A stretch of 64,000 nucleotides of DNA, taken from contig CM049398.1 of assembly GCA_026929865.2 (NCBI GenBank), forward strand, positions 13,659,001 to 13,723,000, given 5' to 3'. The notes below the pieces were generated by a model. It was given only the letters and a program-made list of their open reading frames with translations. It was not told the origin of the DNA and did not search any database. The position numbers and the translations under genes are program-made. Position 1 is the stretch's first letter, and the number at the start of each line of letters is the position of its first letter. The DNA is from Hyperoplus lanceolatus (Eukaryota > Chordata > Actinopteri > Uranoscopiformes > Ammodytidae). Below, piece by piece: positions 25,047 to 36,774 of the stretch.

Positions 25047-26590
25047 TATGTTTAACACAGGCTGACACCCGCTGAAACACAACTGAGATTACATTTGTGT
25101 CACCAAAACAGAGTATAGCAATAGCACTATGCTAGAAAATCTTAGGAGTAATAAAACAAAACTGGAAAATATAAAATTGTGCAAGCATTCACAAGAAAAA
25201 AAAGCATTTTATTGAATTGAACTGACTGTGATTTTAAACAGTCATAGTATTTAATAACACGTAAATCTTAATCTTATATTCCAACAACGGCTCTCGGATA
25301 AGATACTACTTTATGATATTTAGACTTTTTGTTTAACACTTTTTGTTTTTATGGATATTTCAAATGCAAGTTTTCTTCATGAGCTAACAGGAGCTAAGGT
25401 CAGAGTGGTTTGAAGTACAATATGGATTCCAATCAGAATAAGAGGGACTTTGAAGAGGATGCGTTCCATTGTCTCCCCCATTTTCACTTCAATTGATTTT
25501 ATGAGAAAGATAAGAACAAAGACATTTTGCCTGTTGCTCATTTCCTTTGACCTATTTCATAATCCAAAGCCTTTCAATCATGCCCTGCCTTTGCTTTTCA
25601 TCTTAAAGTTAGCTAATTACCTGATCACCTTTGGTCCTGCACCTTTCATCTGAGGTCAGATAGAAATTTGGATTTACCATCAAAACTGCAACATTGTGTA
25701 GTAACAGGCTCAAAGTCTGTATAACTGAATTTCTTGTAAACATGTTCACATTATAAAAGTTTAAGGACTATGCAATGTGTCGACAACAACCAGCAAAAAA
25801 AAAGGGAATTCAGGTGTTCATGTTATAGAAATAGGTCTTATGTTGAAAATGTAATTAAGAAGGGAATAACATTGATTTTCAACATACCTAAGAAAACATT
25901 TGAAATCATGAAAGCATATGCTATCTTTGAAGTGGTTCCATAAATCTTTCATGCCAATCTTCATTACACCTTATATCGTGTGGTGAGAGGTAGGTAGATC
26001 TAGCTAAAGTATTTTCAGATTTTTTTTTTTACTTTTTACACTTTGAAGCGATCGTGTTATAATTTACTCCGGCTAACTGAGGCTGATGGGAATCTCATTA
26101 GTTTTGCAGGTACAAGTATGGGTCCATAAAGTGGTGCACAAATTAAAATGTTGACCTGACGATGGCAGTAGAGGGAAAGTCAGAAGGTCGCCAACGTTAC
26201 TTCAATTGAATCAAATATTTTAAAGAATGAACCAAACAAATATTAACAAGTGCCCGTGATGAAATTTCTGCATATTAATTGTCCTCTAAAAGGGTGAAGT
26301 GAAGCCATGGATTTGGCTAAATACCTCAGATGGAGTAGACAATGTTGAACAGCAGTGCTGAAGATCTGGATGGAGGCAGTGGAGCAGGACTTTGATGATG
26401 ATGAGAATTTGATGACTGTGAGTGACGAGGTGATTGGCTCACGGAAGTCAGGATGAATGCGATTGGTTTAGGATGAAAGAGATCACTCATAGTCAGCAGA
26501 TTGAGTTGATCACGGGATAATGAGGAAGATTGAGAAAGAGAGAATATTAATGTGTCTGCAGTTATTCAGTCTGTCCCTTATTGAACTTCC
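25047..26590. other. Gene-free stretch
   Basis: AT-rich with no supported gene. A short run of T residues lies at about 26021-26031. Confidence 0.35.
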
Positions 26591-26599
26591 GCTAAGCTT

Positions 26600-26860
26600 C
26601 CTTACAACTCATCCTGAGGGGAACATGAATATCTGAGCCCAATTTATTGGCAGTCCATCCAACATTTCATTCCAAACCACAAATGTCAACACCACGGTGG
26701 AGCTAGAGGAAAAGTCAGGGGATCAATAAAGTTGGTAGCATTCATCCTTAGGGGGCAACGAATGTCTACATAAAATGTAATGGCTATCCATTAAATGCTT
26801 GTTGAGGTGACAGACCGAGATTGCCAGGAAGCCATGCCGCTAGCATGTTGGTCTGGGACA
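26600..26860 (+). repeat. Unclassified interspersed repeat
   Basis: Contains CATTCATCCTTAGGGGGCAA, GAATGTCTACATAAAATG and AATGGCTATCCATTAAATGC in that order. This series recurs in inverse around 37330-37560 and resembles a common teleost repeat I remember with the phrase 'gaatgtctgcacaaaatttcatggcaatccatcc'. Non-coding; superfamily unknown. Confidence 0.45.
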
Positions 26861-28792
26861 TGTTGGCGGCATGGAAAAGTAGTGTGTGAAATGCAGTGAA
26901 GGGAAATGCATGTATGAAATAATGCTCCCATGTCGCTAAAGGAGGGATATTCCATCTCACAAGAGTCAGGCAGGTAGCTCAAAGAGCTATTTTCATTTGG
27001 TATTACTGGTTTGAAGTTGATTCCAAGTAGAGACATAATTGTTTAAGGTTTGATAGGGACTAAGATTATTAGCGAATTTGTACTGAAAATCGTTCAAAGA
27101 GGGACATTTAAAAAAAAAAAAAAAAAATAGGTAGAAGAAGCCTGACTACGACATCAATCTCAAACAGGCTGAAAGTCTTCATATTTCCCCAACTGCTTGA
27201 CCCCTAGTTAAGTGATAGCAGATATTGGAACGGAGAGAACCTGATGCAAACACTCGACCCGATCCTCCCCTGCTATTTTGAGATGTAGATTATCCTTCCA
27301 TGGTGTTCTAGTATTGAGCAGGGAGTGGGATAGGGTTTCATACAGTAAGTGGATGAGACAATACATGACAATGATCACAGCCTTCATAATGGGCACTCAG
27401 GTCAAAATGTGGTCAAATCATATCGCATAGAAGGTACATTAGGTAACTTAGGACTAACACTCAAAACAAACACGACAAGGGGAAAATATTCGTCATAACT
27501 GTCATATACATCATATTCGGCCATTAAAGGGATTTCTATATGAAGATGCAGAAGTAGGCTAACCTAGCTAAGCGCATAGACTGGAAATGTGGAAATAGCC
27601 AGTCTGGCTCTCATACTTTCTCGTAGCGAGATGAGAATCAATGAAAGAACATAGATCAAGACAAACAGTGCATCACTAAGGCAGCCTTCCGGGTTTGACA
27701 TTTTATAATACCTGTCTCTGCACCCATTTCATACTGCAACATGTCCTTGTGACAGGGCTTTTAAGCATTTCCGATAGAGAAGGAAAAAGGAATGCAAAAG
27801 CTGTTTGCTAATTAATTACACCGTCTGATGGCTCGGCTGCCCGAATGTATCCACCTGGCCCATTAACTTTCCATTCGACAGCGGATTTTTCACACAATTA
27901 ACAATTTCCACAATTAAAAACGCCAGGACATATACTTCTCTATTCATTCAGCTGACATTTATTTAAATGGATTGCCCTCATTAAGATACCAAATTGCCTT
28001 TTTTTGAATCCCCCCAAAAATAAATGAACCCTGCAATAGCCAGTCAACACTCAGCTCTTTTACTGCGCTCATTTGATGATGCTCTGGGTTGAAATTAGTC
28101 ATCAATTCATTTCTAGTCTCTAATTTCAGCCGGAGCTCAGGCAGCCCTCATATGCATGTCGCTTCCGCCTAATTCAATTTGTTACAGGAGAAAAAGACAG
28201 AACTACCACATTGGGTGCTTTCTGCCAGATAGTTTCATTTTAGTCATGGTTAATACACAACAGAACAATGAGTGACAAGAAAATATGTCAAGTGAAAAAA
28301 ATAGCCCAGCTGTTGGGCCCTAAATATAGCCGTTGCACAGTGCTGTGCTGTCCATCATTCACACCCAAGCGTCTCCTTTTCCATGAAAGAAAGGGCTGAC
28401 CTGATTTTACAGGCAACCTTTGCAAGGTTACATGAGCTGTCATGTTAAGGGGCCACATTCAGAACACTGTCGACTCAAAACATGTCCACTTAAAACCGCT
28501 TTGTTGCGATTTTACAGGTCACCAGAAAATATAGCATTGGGTGGATGTTATGTATACAAAAAAAAAATACTTTCTTGGTATACGTATGTATGTAGATATT
28601 TGTGAGCTCAGTTACATTTGAGACTGATCTGCACTGATGATCATATTAGAGTTGCAGAGCTAATCATCTGTTTGTCTCCAAGATAAATGAAAGCTGAAGT
28701 TTAAGAAAACCGAGAGAATGCTTTCTGTAATAAGACATTTTGAGATTTCTCAAACATCCTCAGAACATATGGGCTGCAAGATAAAGAAAATA
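26861..28792. other. Gene-free stretch
   Basis: No supported gene. A poly-A run lies at 27109-27127. Minus frames at 26791-27036 and 27208-27396 have no recognisable features. Confidence 0.35.
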
Positions 28793-29067
28793 TTAAAGGG
28801 GACATATTATGAAAAACTGACTTTTCCGGTGTTGGGGCACACTTTTTAGGTTATTGGGGTCCCTACCAGCACACACAAGCTTCAAAAAGACAAATATGTC
28901 AATTTCTTCTGGGATGCTTATTTCGAAAAAGGGGGGATTTGAAGGTCTGTTCCAAAATACACCGACTGATGACGAAATTGGTCGGTTTTCATTTACATAT
29001 TATACTCCCAAGGGAAAGCTCGCCAGAAACTCGGCCATTGATCATCACACCCCAGCCTCGAAGCAGA

Positions 29068-30300
29068 CCAGAGCCCTGTTTCAGGTAGCTGGTTTTGAGG
29101 CAACCCAGAGTTTGTTCGCTCTGAGTTAGTGGAAACTCTCGGTTTTCCGTTTCAGGTAGCAGGTTCAGTGCAACCGAGAGTCAGTTACTGCGGCAACATA
29201 CGCCGTGGGTCTAACCTGTTTGGTACTGGTTAGACCTACCCTGAGTTTGTTACGCTGCAGCTCTGACTGAAGAAAGAGTCACTGTTACAACGCGTCCGTG
29301 TAGCCGACAGTGTAAAGTAAAAAACAATCCATAGAAATATCCATCGGGATGTTTTTTATCATGTACTGATGATTTTACGTTTGATCAGTCATTTATGTGA
29401 TCAGTAGCCTTGTTCTCAGCCCTCGTTCGTTCATAGGGCGGCCACCTTACACATCGTGAACATGTTCTACATTCAGATTAATACACCTATTTGTATTGTA
29501 TGTAGGCCTATATCATTCTTCTTTTTATTTATAGGGATTTTTTAACGTCTGTGCCACTGAACAGATTTGTCAGGTTGAAATTCTGCAGCTGGGGCTGCAC
29601 GCGATCGTTACTGTTCACTTGTGTCACCCCAAAGTCACAGACGAGCCTCGTTAAATAGCCGTATATGAATATAGAAATAATATAATAATTTAAACTGTGA
29701 TCACTAGAGGACAAGGAATCTGGTAATACATCAATCAGGCTCTACAATGCAAACTGTCATCTAATGTCTGACGTTAATGTCTTTCACTCCTCATTTAAAA
29801 GAAGCGACCGTATGTTTACTGCACAGTAGGCTATAATAGTTTGCCTACATAATACAGCGAATATAAAACACTTTCGGCAATGCTGTGCGGCGCCAGCTTA
29901 ACACGCTTGCTGCTGCTGATATGCGTAACTTAATTCTTAAAAAAGACTTGCTTCTCATACGGAAGCGTAATGATTCTATTGACAAAAATGTTCCCCACGT
30001 TGTTTTTCTGAATGGCCGAGGTGATTAGATCAGAGTTATGAGATAATATCCCCGTTAATTCTTCTCCATACCATAAACTCATTTGTTGATATTTCTTACT
30101 CTGGTGGGAGGAGCGGATAAGTTTTTTTTTCTTTTTTTTTTGAGAAGTGGAGAAGTGGGAGGATCAAGCATTTGTTTATTCTGTTTCCATGGTGAATCAT
30201 GTTATCAGCGATCCACTGACAATGGCTTTTACGCATGCGATCAACCCAGAGTGAACACGCTCAGAGTTGATTGACCCAACGCTAATCCACTAGCCTGGCA
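29068..30300. mobile_element. Possible PIF/Harbinger-type or ISL2EU-type element, partial
   Basis: The segment starts at GAGCCCTGTTTCAGGTAGCT and contains a second TTTCAGGTAGCAGGTTCAGT nearby, followed by CAACCGAGAGT-type motifs. The far side has CAACCCAGAGTGAACACGCT and CAGAGTTGATTGACCCAACG (30242-30281), which look like the diverged inverse of the left motifs. Fish elements with CCCTGTTTCAG ends are known to me, but the right terminus and target duplication are not clear here. No transposase frame is recognisable. Confidence 0.3.
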
Positions 30301-30370
30301 CTGCCCGCCTACTGCTTCCGCTCAATTTTCATTTCCCTTCAGTAGTGAGTCTGGGTGTGCAGTATATTCT

Positions 30371-30570
30371 TAAGGTACGAACACACTGCACACCGCCGCG
30401 CGGCGAGTTTACATACAAAGTCAATGTATTTTGCGCGTCGACACGCGAATAGGCGTCCGGCGGCGTGCGGTTCACGCAGAGCTGCCGCAGAAGTTGAAAA
30501 CATTGAACTTTTTGCCGCCGGCCGCACCGCGATAGCCAATCAGCGTTGAGCTCCTCCCGGACACAATAAG
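30371..30570. repeat. GC-rich interspersed repeat segment
   Basis: A sharply GC-rich block containing GCACACCGCCGCGCGGCGAG and GCGTCCGGCGGCGTGCGGTT within AT-rich surroundings. It resembles teleost repeats beginning 'aaggtacgaacacactgcac'. Frames of about 65 codons on both strands are products of composition, not genes. Ends could not be defined. Confidence 0.35.
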
Positions 30571-30921
30571 AAAGAATATATTTTCATTACTTTGTAGCTT
30601 TGCCATAACTACAGATATATGATGTATATGTCAGCTAGGCTACATGATGTAACATTGAATGTGCCATGTTTTACAGATATGAGTGACCTGACGGACCACA
30701 CTATCTGTTCCATCAGAGGAGACTGTTCACTGGGTGGGACAGGTGGTCTTCTTCAGGGCGCACCAGCAACAACTGGACAGTTACATACAAGTTACGGATT
30801 TGCTTCTGTTTGGTATGTACACTTTATATTTCCATTTCACTAGCTATGAATAAACTGCTTTATTTTTAAGTACGGTTTTGGTATTTTTAAAATGTAATGA
30901 TACTGTTTTATAAGAAACAAT

Positions 30922-31235
30922 GGTAACACTTTACAATAAGGGTACATTAATTAACTGTTAGTTAATGCTTAATTAAATCTTAATAGGCATTTACTAAGCA
31001 TTACCTAACTGTTAATACATGCTTAATAAATGCTTAATAAACATAAACTAAGCATTTACTAACTGTTATGTTTAGTTGATGCTTAACTAAGCATTAGTTA
31101 ATAAAGCATTAACTAACCATTAAAACTAAGCATTAACACTCACTTTATGCTTAATAGGCATTAACTATGCATTAACTAACCATTAATAGCATTAACTAAC
31201 AGTTAATTAATGTACCCTTATTGTAAAGTGTAACC
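30922..31235. mobile_element. Palindromic hAT-like MITE, 314 bp
   Basis: The termini GGTAACACTTTACAATAAGG and (inverse) GGTTACACTTTACAATAAGG extend into an inverted repeat of about 47 bp through ACATTAATTAACTGTTAGTT. It is flanked by 8-bp direct repeats GAAACAAT (30914-30921) and GCAACAAT (31236-31243), one mismatch, as expected for hAT insertion. The core is a degenerate array of TTAACTAAGCATTAA-like units in both orientations. Non-coding. Confidence 0.75.
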
Positions 31236-31930
31236 GCAACAATCTTCAGAGAGATGGGGGTTGAATTAAAAAACGTATTTGTCAATGCATGTAGATCGGT
31301 CAGAAAACTAGTCCAACATCCTGACTATGAAAATGTGAGTTTCAAGTAATCCTTTACTACACGAAGCAAACAGTGACAGTAAGCAACACAATACATTTTT
31401 TAACAGTAAAACGTTCTTATAAATGAGTCAATACAAATGATACATTATCTAGGCTACTAGATATTGAAAGAGTGTCAGATAATTTACAGCTCTGTCTTTA
31501 ATTATTTCTATACTTTTTTTTTACAAAAGGTAATGCCTTTCCAGTGAATCTTGACTTGATACATTCCTTTCCTGCCTCGTTACTGTACATGTTTACATGT
31601 TATCTCAGCATGGCTTCACAACCAAAGCTTTTTCACTCCACTGGGTTGTAGATCATTCCCCAGTTTAACCTGTAGAGACATACATAAAACGTTGTATGTT
31701 ACAAGTTTAGAGAGTTTATGCATATACTGTATACTCGGCTCATATTCTGTTATTGATTGTGACATATTTAAACTGTATTTACCTGAGGATAATGTCAGGG
31801 AAACCAGAAATCTTGATGCAATTTTCACAGTTTTCAGCTCAGACTCCTGACAGACACAACTGACAGCTGGGCGTGTGCCATGCCCATGTAGGTAGGTATA
31901 GAGTAAATGAGCAGGGCGGTGCATGCACAC
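31236..31930. other. Gene-free stretch
   Basis: No supported gene. A 104-codon minus frame (31616-31930) has no recognisable motif and is probably chance, or repeat sequence of the surrounding element. Confidence 0.3.
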
Positions 31931-32040
31931 CCATGTAGTTCTGACCAGTCAGAGCAGACTAGGATTTTTGCGAAGGGGGGTAGATGTCAAAACCAACCTT
32001 TTTTAGATAGAGAGTAGAAAAGGCTGGAAAAGGCGAAAAC

Positions 32041-32700
32041 TTTTTTTTTTTTTTTGAAAAATAGATAGATAGATCCTTTAATAATCCTTTACAGGAAATT
32101 GCAGTGTCATAAACAGCGCATGGACAGACATAACAAACACAAATTCCCTCATAGCTAAAATACTTAAAAAAAGATAAAAAACAATAAATACAATAATAAA
32201 TACTACAAAGTCCAAAGTTATTTTTGTGCATTATAAAACCATATGGCAGCTGGTAAACAGGACTTCCTGTTTACCAGCTCCGTTTTGCACATTGGTGCAA
32301 TTAGTCTGTGACTGAAGGTGCTGTTTGTGATCACCTTCAGTTCGTAGAGTGGGTGAGTGGGGTTGGTCATTATTGTATGCAGTTTGTTGAGGATTCTGGC
32401 CTCTGCCACCTGCTGGACCTTGAGCTGCTCAGCCCCGACCACTGAGCTGGCCTTCTTGATCAGCTTGTCCAGCCGGTTTTTGGCTGCTGTGCGAGCACCT
32501 TCTCCCCAACATGCCACAGCGAAAAACAAAGCACTGGCCACCACTGAGTGGTAGACAGTGCACAGTAGGGGTTGGCAGATGTTAAATGACCTTAGTCTCC
32601 TCAAGAAAAAGAGTCGACTTTGTCCCTTTTTGTACACCGCCTCCATGTGGCTTTTCCAGTCCAGCTCACTGTCAAGCTGCACACCAAGGTACCTGTGGTT
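32041..32700 (-). mobile_element. 5'-truncated LINE on the minus strand
   Basis: Minus-strand LINE whose 3' end is GGATCTATCTATCTATTTTT followed by a run of A residues (T run at 32041-32055 on the plus strand). The reading frame (32218 up to about 32700) encodes the post-catalytic reverse-transcriptase region. Nothing upstream of the LGVQLD block is present. On its upstream side it adjoins the terminal part of a TTAA element (about 32735-32785), as if it had inserted there. Confidence 0.8.
32218..32700 (-). pseudogene. LINE reverse-transcriptase C-terminal fragment
   Basis: Open frame with the blocks YLGVQLDSELDWKSHMEAVY, KKGQSRLFFLRRLRSFN, VVASALFFAVACWG, RLDKLIKKASSVVG, RILNKLHTIMTNPTHPLY and SCLPAAIWFYNAQK. 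This is the region after the YADD active site in the CR1/L2-like LINE proteins abundant in fish. The nominal ATG at 32769 lies in flanking element sequence and is not a real start. The frame is intact over about 160 codons, so the copy is not old, but it lacks the catalytic core. Confidence 0.75.
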
Positions 32701-32989
32701 GGCAAATAAACCATGAAAACCTGTTGTAGTAGATCTTGGAAATACACATTTAAAACCGAGATTTAGCATTATATGTCCCCTATAAGACCCATCTCCAAAA
32801 AAAAAGATTATATTTTATTTATTTTTTATTTTATGGTCATTTTATTTATCTTTATTTTAAAACCTGGTAAAGCTGTTAGGAAGCAACTGATATTTTTATT
32901 TAAAAAAAAAAGTGGAACAAAGGGATTCCCAGTTTTGTTTTGGTGTCCAACTTGCAAGGAAAAAGATAAGTAGAGATTAGTTTACTTTT

Positions 32990-34270
32990 AAATCCTATAT
33001 CCTAACAGAACACAGAGGGTTTCCTTTAACGTAAGCCTCTCAAATACAAGACAGATACAGTGTAGGATTCCGCAGGGTTCCTCACTTGGACCACTGCTCT
33101 TCTCGATTTTCACAAATGATCTCCCACTTGTTTGTAAGGAAGCCTGTGTGTCTATGTACGCAGATGATTCGACAATCTACACATCTGCTCGAACAGTTAA
33201 AGACATTACCTCGGCTCTCAACAAAGAGTTGCAGACAGTATTTAACTGGATCACTGATAACAAACTTGTCCTGAACATATCTAAGACTAAGAGCATTGGG
33301 GCGACTGTGGCTCAGTTGGTAGAGCGGGTCGGCCGATGATCAAAGGGTTGGAGGTTCGATCCCCGCCCTGCCACCTGTGTCATAGTTGTTGTGTCCTTGG
33401 GCAAGACACTTCACCCACCTTGCCTCGTGTGAATGTCGATAGTTAGCCTGCTATCGGTGTGTGAATGGTAACGTGTAGATGGGAACAGGTCTCCCTTGCA
33501 AAAGAGTCTTCGGACTCAATGGGATATACCTGTATAAATAAAGGTTAAAAAAAATTATAAAAATTGTATTTGGATCAAAACACTCATTAATCTCTAAAAA
33601 TCAGCTGAATCTGGCGCTGAACAATGCTGATATTGAGCAAGTACAAGAAACAAAGCTTCTTGGTGTAACTTTAGATAGTAAACTGACATGGTCAAGACAT
33701 ATAGATTTAATGGAGCAAAAAATGGTGAGAAACAAATCTGTTGTCAAGAGATGCTCTTCTTTTTTAACACCACATCTGACCAAACAGGTCCTGCAAACCT
33801 TAGTGTTATCACACTTAGATTACTGCCCGGTGGTCTGGTCAGGTACCACAAAAACAAATCTAGGGAAGCTACAACGGGCTCAGAACAGAGCAGCTCGCCT
33901 TGCCCTTCAGTGTACAATGAGAGCTAATATAAACGTCATGCATGACCAACTCCTCTGGCTAAAAGTAGATGAGAGGTTAAAAGCATCCCTTCTCTCATTT
34001 GTGAAAACTATTAATGTACTGAAAACCCCTGACTGTTTGTATAGGCAACTCACACTCAGCTGTAATGCATACACATACCCAACTAGACATGCCACCAGTG
34101 GAAACTACACTATTCCACAAGCCAAAACAAATGCAAAACAACGTACAGTGTTGTATAGAGCTATGGTTGAATGGAACTCCCTCCCAGGGCACATCTCTAA
34201 AAATCAGAATAAAACTGGGTTCAAAAAACATGTGAAACAACACCTAATTGCTGTCCGCATTAGAGATTAG
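32990..34270 (+). pseudogene. LINE reverse transcriptase, partial, with the YADD active site, split by a SINE
   Basis: Reverse-transcribes LINE RNA when complete. The first segment (to 33298) shows NRTQRVSFNVSLSN, PQGSSLGPLLFSIFTNDLP and the catalytic VSMYADDSTIYTS motif, ending SKTKSI. After the SINE the same frame resumes as VFGSKHSLISKNQLN, LLGVTLDSKLTWSRHIDLM, LSHLDYCPVVWSGT, LQRAQNRAARLAL and VEWNSLPGHISKNQNKTGFK, stopping at 34270. If the SINE and one copy of ATTG are ignored, the frame is continuous for more than 300 codons. A few extra bases near 32990 and the 5' truncation make it inactive regardless. It is the best-preserved LINE coding segment in the window. Confidence 0.85.
33299..33562 (+). 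mobile_element. tRNA-derived SINE with LINE-like tail
   Basis: The 5' head is tRNA-like: the GTGGCTCAGTTGGTAGAGCG block is an RNA polymerase III A box and GGTTCGATCC (33353-33362) a B box. A middle domain contains CCTTGGGCAAGACACTTCAC. The tail GACTCAATGGGATATACCTG followed by TATAAATAAAGGTTAA resembles an L2-type LINE 3' end, which lets the LINE machinery copy the SINE. ATTG stands on both sides (33295-33298 and 33563-33566) as the recoverable part of a target duplication. It is inserted in the sense orientation inside a LINE frame. Confidence 0.85.
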
Positions 34271-34456
34271 AGATATACATTTTTATATGTTGTTTTTTTT
34301 TTGTGTATTGATGGTTTTGTTCCTATATGTTTTGTGATTCTTCTTCTTTGTATATATTTAATATGTTTTTCTTCTTTGTATTTGTCTTGTGTGGACCCCA
34401 GGAAGAGTAGCTGATGTTTCTGCATCAGCTACTGGGGATCCTAATAAAATAAAATC

Positions 34457-36345
34457 AAAATCAAATATTGGTTTTTATTTTTTGCACCGTTAAACGTAGC
34501 TATAAACAGTCATGGAATTACTTTCACACTGAAGAAATCCTATAAATACTTTGATTCTCAGGTTATTTCTGGGATTATAAGGAGTGTTTAATTTAGATGT
34601 AATTAATGCAAGTTTATGAACATATTAAGCTTCTTATTTACAGTTCACACAGGATACGTATAGATACTTATAGTATCTTCAGAAAGTATGGGTCACATTG
34701 AATCTAAAAATATGTGTCTAATGTCTTTTTTTTTATTCGACTGAGTTATGACCCTAGTGAACGTATGGAAGATGATGTGAGATCATTACATAGCACATAT
34801 GATACATCCTGGCATTGTATGGTGCTTCTCCTCTAAATTGGCATCTATGTTATTTTAATGAGTCAATGTGTGTCTTCGCAACCATGCATACTGTGTGGAT
34901 CTGGAAAAGCCTTCTGGCATGAAAAATGAGGATTATATTTCTCATCTCGAAAACTAATTGAAAAGACCCGTGACGGTTATCACTCACTGTCCCCAGGTGA
35001 GATATGACTGAGAGAGAAAAGGGAGACTTAATGAACAGCATGTGAGTGTTAAAAAGATAGGTGCTGGATTGCCAACCTGGACATGTTTTAATACAAATCT
35101 CTCATATGAGTCTGTATTCAGCCATTCAGAGTAAGCGATAATATCTGTCGACTTTTGCCAGCATCTTTTGTAATGGATGAATGAGTCGGCGAAGTCATCC
35201 CTTTCGCTATATACATGAAATATAATTCCAGTTCAGTATGTCCAACACCATGAAATTCTGACAGCACTAGTATGAAAATGTTGGAAAAGGAATAATTACA
35301 CTAATTATACATAGACATAGCAATGATAATGTGGAGAATAATCATTTGGTTGGTGTGACATTTTCTTGTATTTATTATACTCTGAAAACAAGGTATACGG
35401 TTAGTATTATTTTTATATTATTGATTGTTTTACAGTTGTAGATAGACATGATCCATCATGCCTATTGGGTTTAATAGAACAACCAAGTCTGCACTGTGAG
35501 GATCCGAACCCAGGTCTCTGCAGAAGCAGGCAAGTAACGGATTTTCCCCTGTGCCACTAATTCACCCAACAGCCCGGATTCTGAAGTATACTGAAAGGAA
35601 TAGTTCGATTTTTTGTGAAATATGCTTTCATTACTGTAGGATTAGTATGAACAAGTAGCCAGATATCTAATATTGAAGCGCAACAAACCACAAGCCCAAC
35701 ATCTAGTCTGTTTAATTTGAACCCTGTTGCTGTTCGGTTGGGCAGTTGTGAACGAAGCAATTGTACTTTGGGCCTGAATAGGTGAAAGTTTTTAGTATTT
35801 CTCAAGAAAAAGTTCTGAGTGGTGGAGTCATTTGGGGTATATTTGAATACAGTGTATTGATGAAAGATATTTTTGAGAGCTTGAGTGCTTTTGTAGTGTT
35901 TCTTTGGGGAGGAATATAAACCATTTCAGAATAATAATGGGGGAACAGTTTTGCAGAGCATTTGAGATATTCTGTAAAGTTGAAAGCACTACAACCCATT
36001 TAGGTCTGAATCGCTAACTGTGCTGCTGAAAAAAATTGGTACTTACAGATAGTGACGGTGACTTATACACAGACAGCAGTATTTAAAGGCAACCTCTGAC
36101 GCAGGTGTTGAGTAATTGGCACATTATCCATCCATGCACCAACACAAATGAGTAGATGTTTCAGCAGAGAATAAAATGGGTATGTTGGCGTCATCATTAT
36201 TTATCTCAGTGACCTGTTATCTCACACAGAGGAAATATAAAGCAGGACGCATCCCCAGCTGAACATTCATTGATGGCGTGTGAGCTATAGTGATGGGGTT
36301 TATTAAGTTTCGACTGAAGAGGTAAGAGCTTATGTAATTCAATTC
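34457..36345. other. Gene-free stretch
   Basis: AT-rich sequence without a supported gene. The block AAAGGAATAGTTCGATTTTT at about 35595 resembles the start of a common teleost repeat, but the match ends quickly. Two minus frames at 35557-35999 have no recognisable domain. Confidence 0.35.
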
Positions 36346-36351
36346 CATTTT

Positions 36352-36609
36352 GGTAAATGGAGTGCACTTATATGGCATTTTCTTCTGAAGTGCTTTACAT
36401 TGTTTGCCTCTCATCTAACCATGCACACACACACATATCATTCAACGATGGCAGCAGCAGCTACCACGGTGCAGGTTAACCATCGGGAGCAATTTGGAGT
36501 TCGGTGTCTTGCCCAGGGACACTTCGACATGTGGCAGGAGGCGGGGATCGGGCAGCCAACCCTGCAATCAGTGGAACGACCGCTCTACCTGCTTAGCCAC
36601 AGCTGGCTC
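36352..36609 (-). mobile_element. tRNA-derived SINE, minus strand
   Basis: Read on the minus strand, the head is GTGGCTAAGCAGGTAGAGCG (A box) and GGTTGGCTGCCCGATCC (B-box region). A CCCTGGGCAAGACACCGAAC middle block follows, and a tail ending in ATATAAGTGCACTCCATTTA. It is a different subfamily from the SINE at 33299. A CA run and ATGGCAGCAGCAGC tract lie in the middle. The 77-codon plus frame over it is meaningless. Confidence 0.75.
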
Positions 36610-36774
36610 ATTTTCTCATTTAGTGTAGATTAGAATAGGTGAGCAAATTATCTATATTTGTCAGATACAGAGGCATTATCCTTAAAAGCTGATTGTTGGT
36701 TAAATATTATCAGAAGCAAAGATGTTGGCATATTTTAAAGCAGAAGACAAAAAAATAGTTTTTTCCTGGTGGCT

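Larger units (their letters stand above)
28793..32785. mobile_element. Broken TTAA element with later insertions (probable)
   Basis: The left end TTAAAGGGGACATATTATG (28793-28811) pairs with an inverse end at 32767-32785 (TTATAGGGGACATATAATG read on the minus strand). These are the termini of the same family as 8230-8693 and 36775-37292, which are only about 0.5 kb long. The surplus length is accounted for by a TTTCAGGTAGC-type element from about 29072, a hAT-like palindrome at 30922-31235 and a LINE at 32041-32700. A family-typical block, CAGTCAGAGCAGACT, lies at about 31950. Treating the two distant ends as one element is inference. Confidence 0.4.
32980..34456 (+). mobile_element. 5'-truncated L2-type LINE carrying a SINE insertion
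   Basis: Plus-strand LINE that retains the end of the reverse-transcriptase catalytic domain and the full 3' end. The tail reads GTGTGGACCCCAGGAAGAG, then GCATCAGCTACTGGGGATCC and TAATAAAATAAAATCAAAAT at 34390-34462, the L2-type tail I know from bony fish. A tRNA-derived SINE at 33299-33562 splits the coding frame. The missing 5' part would have held the endonuclease and the N-terminal reverse-transcriptase motifs. Confidence 0.85.

Noticed and set aside
30339..30549. Alanine- and arginine-rich frames on both strands
   Set aside because: Caused by a GC-rich repeat block; both strands are open for the same compositional reason.
31616..31930. 104-codon minus frame
   Set aside because: Composition is not protein-like, no motif, and it overlaps suspected repeat remnants.
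33301..33375. Possible functional tRNA gene
   Set aside because: A and B boxes are present, but the head is imperfect and is joined to a SINE body and tail, so it is a SINE rather than a tRNA gene. The same applies to 51392-51588 and 36352-36609.
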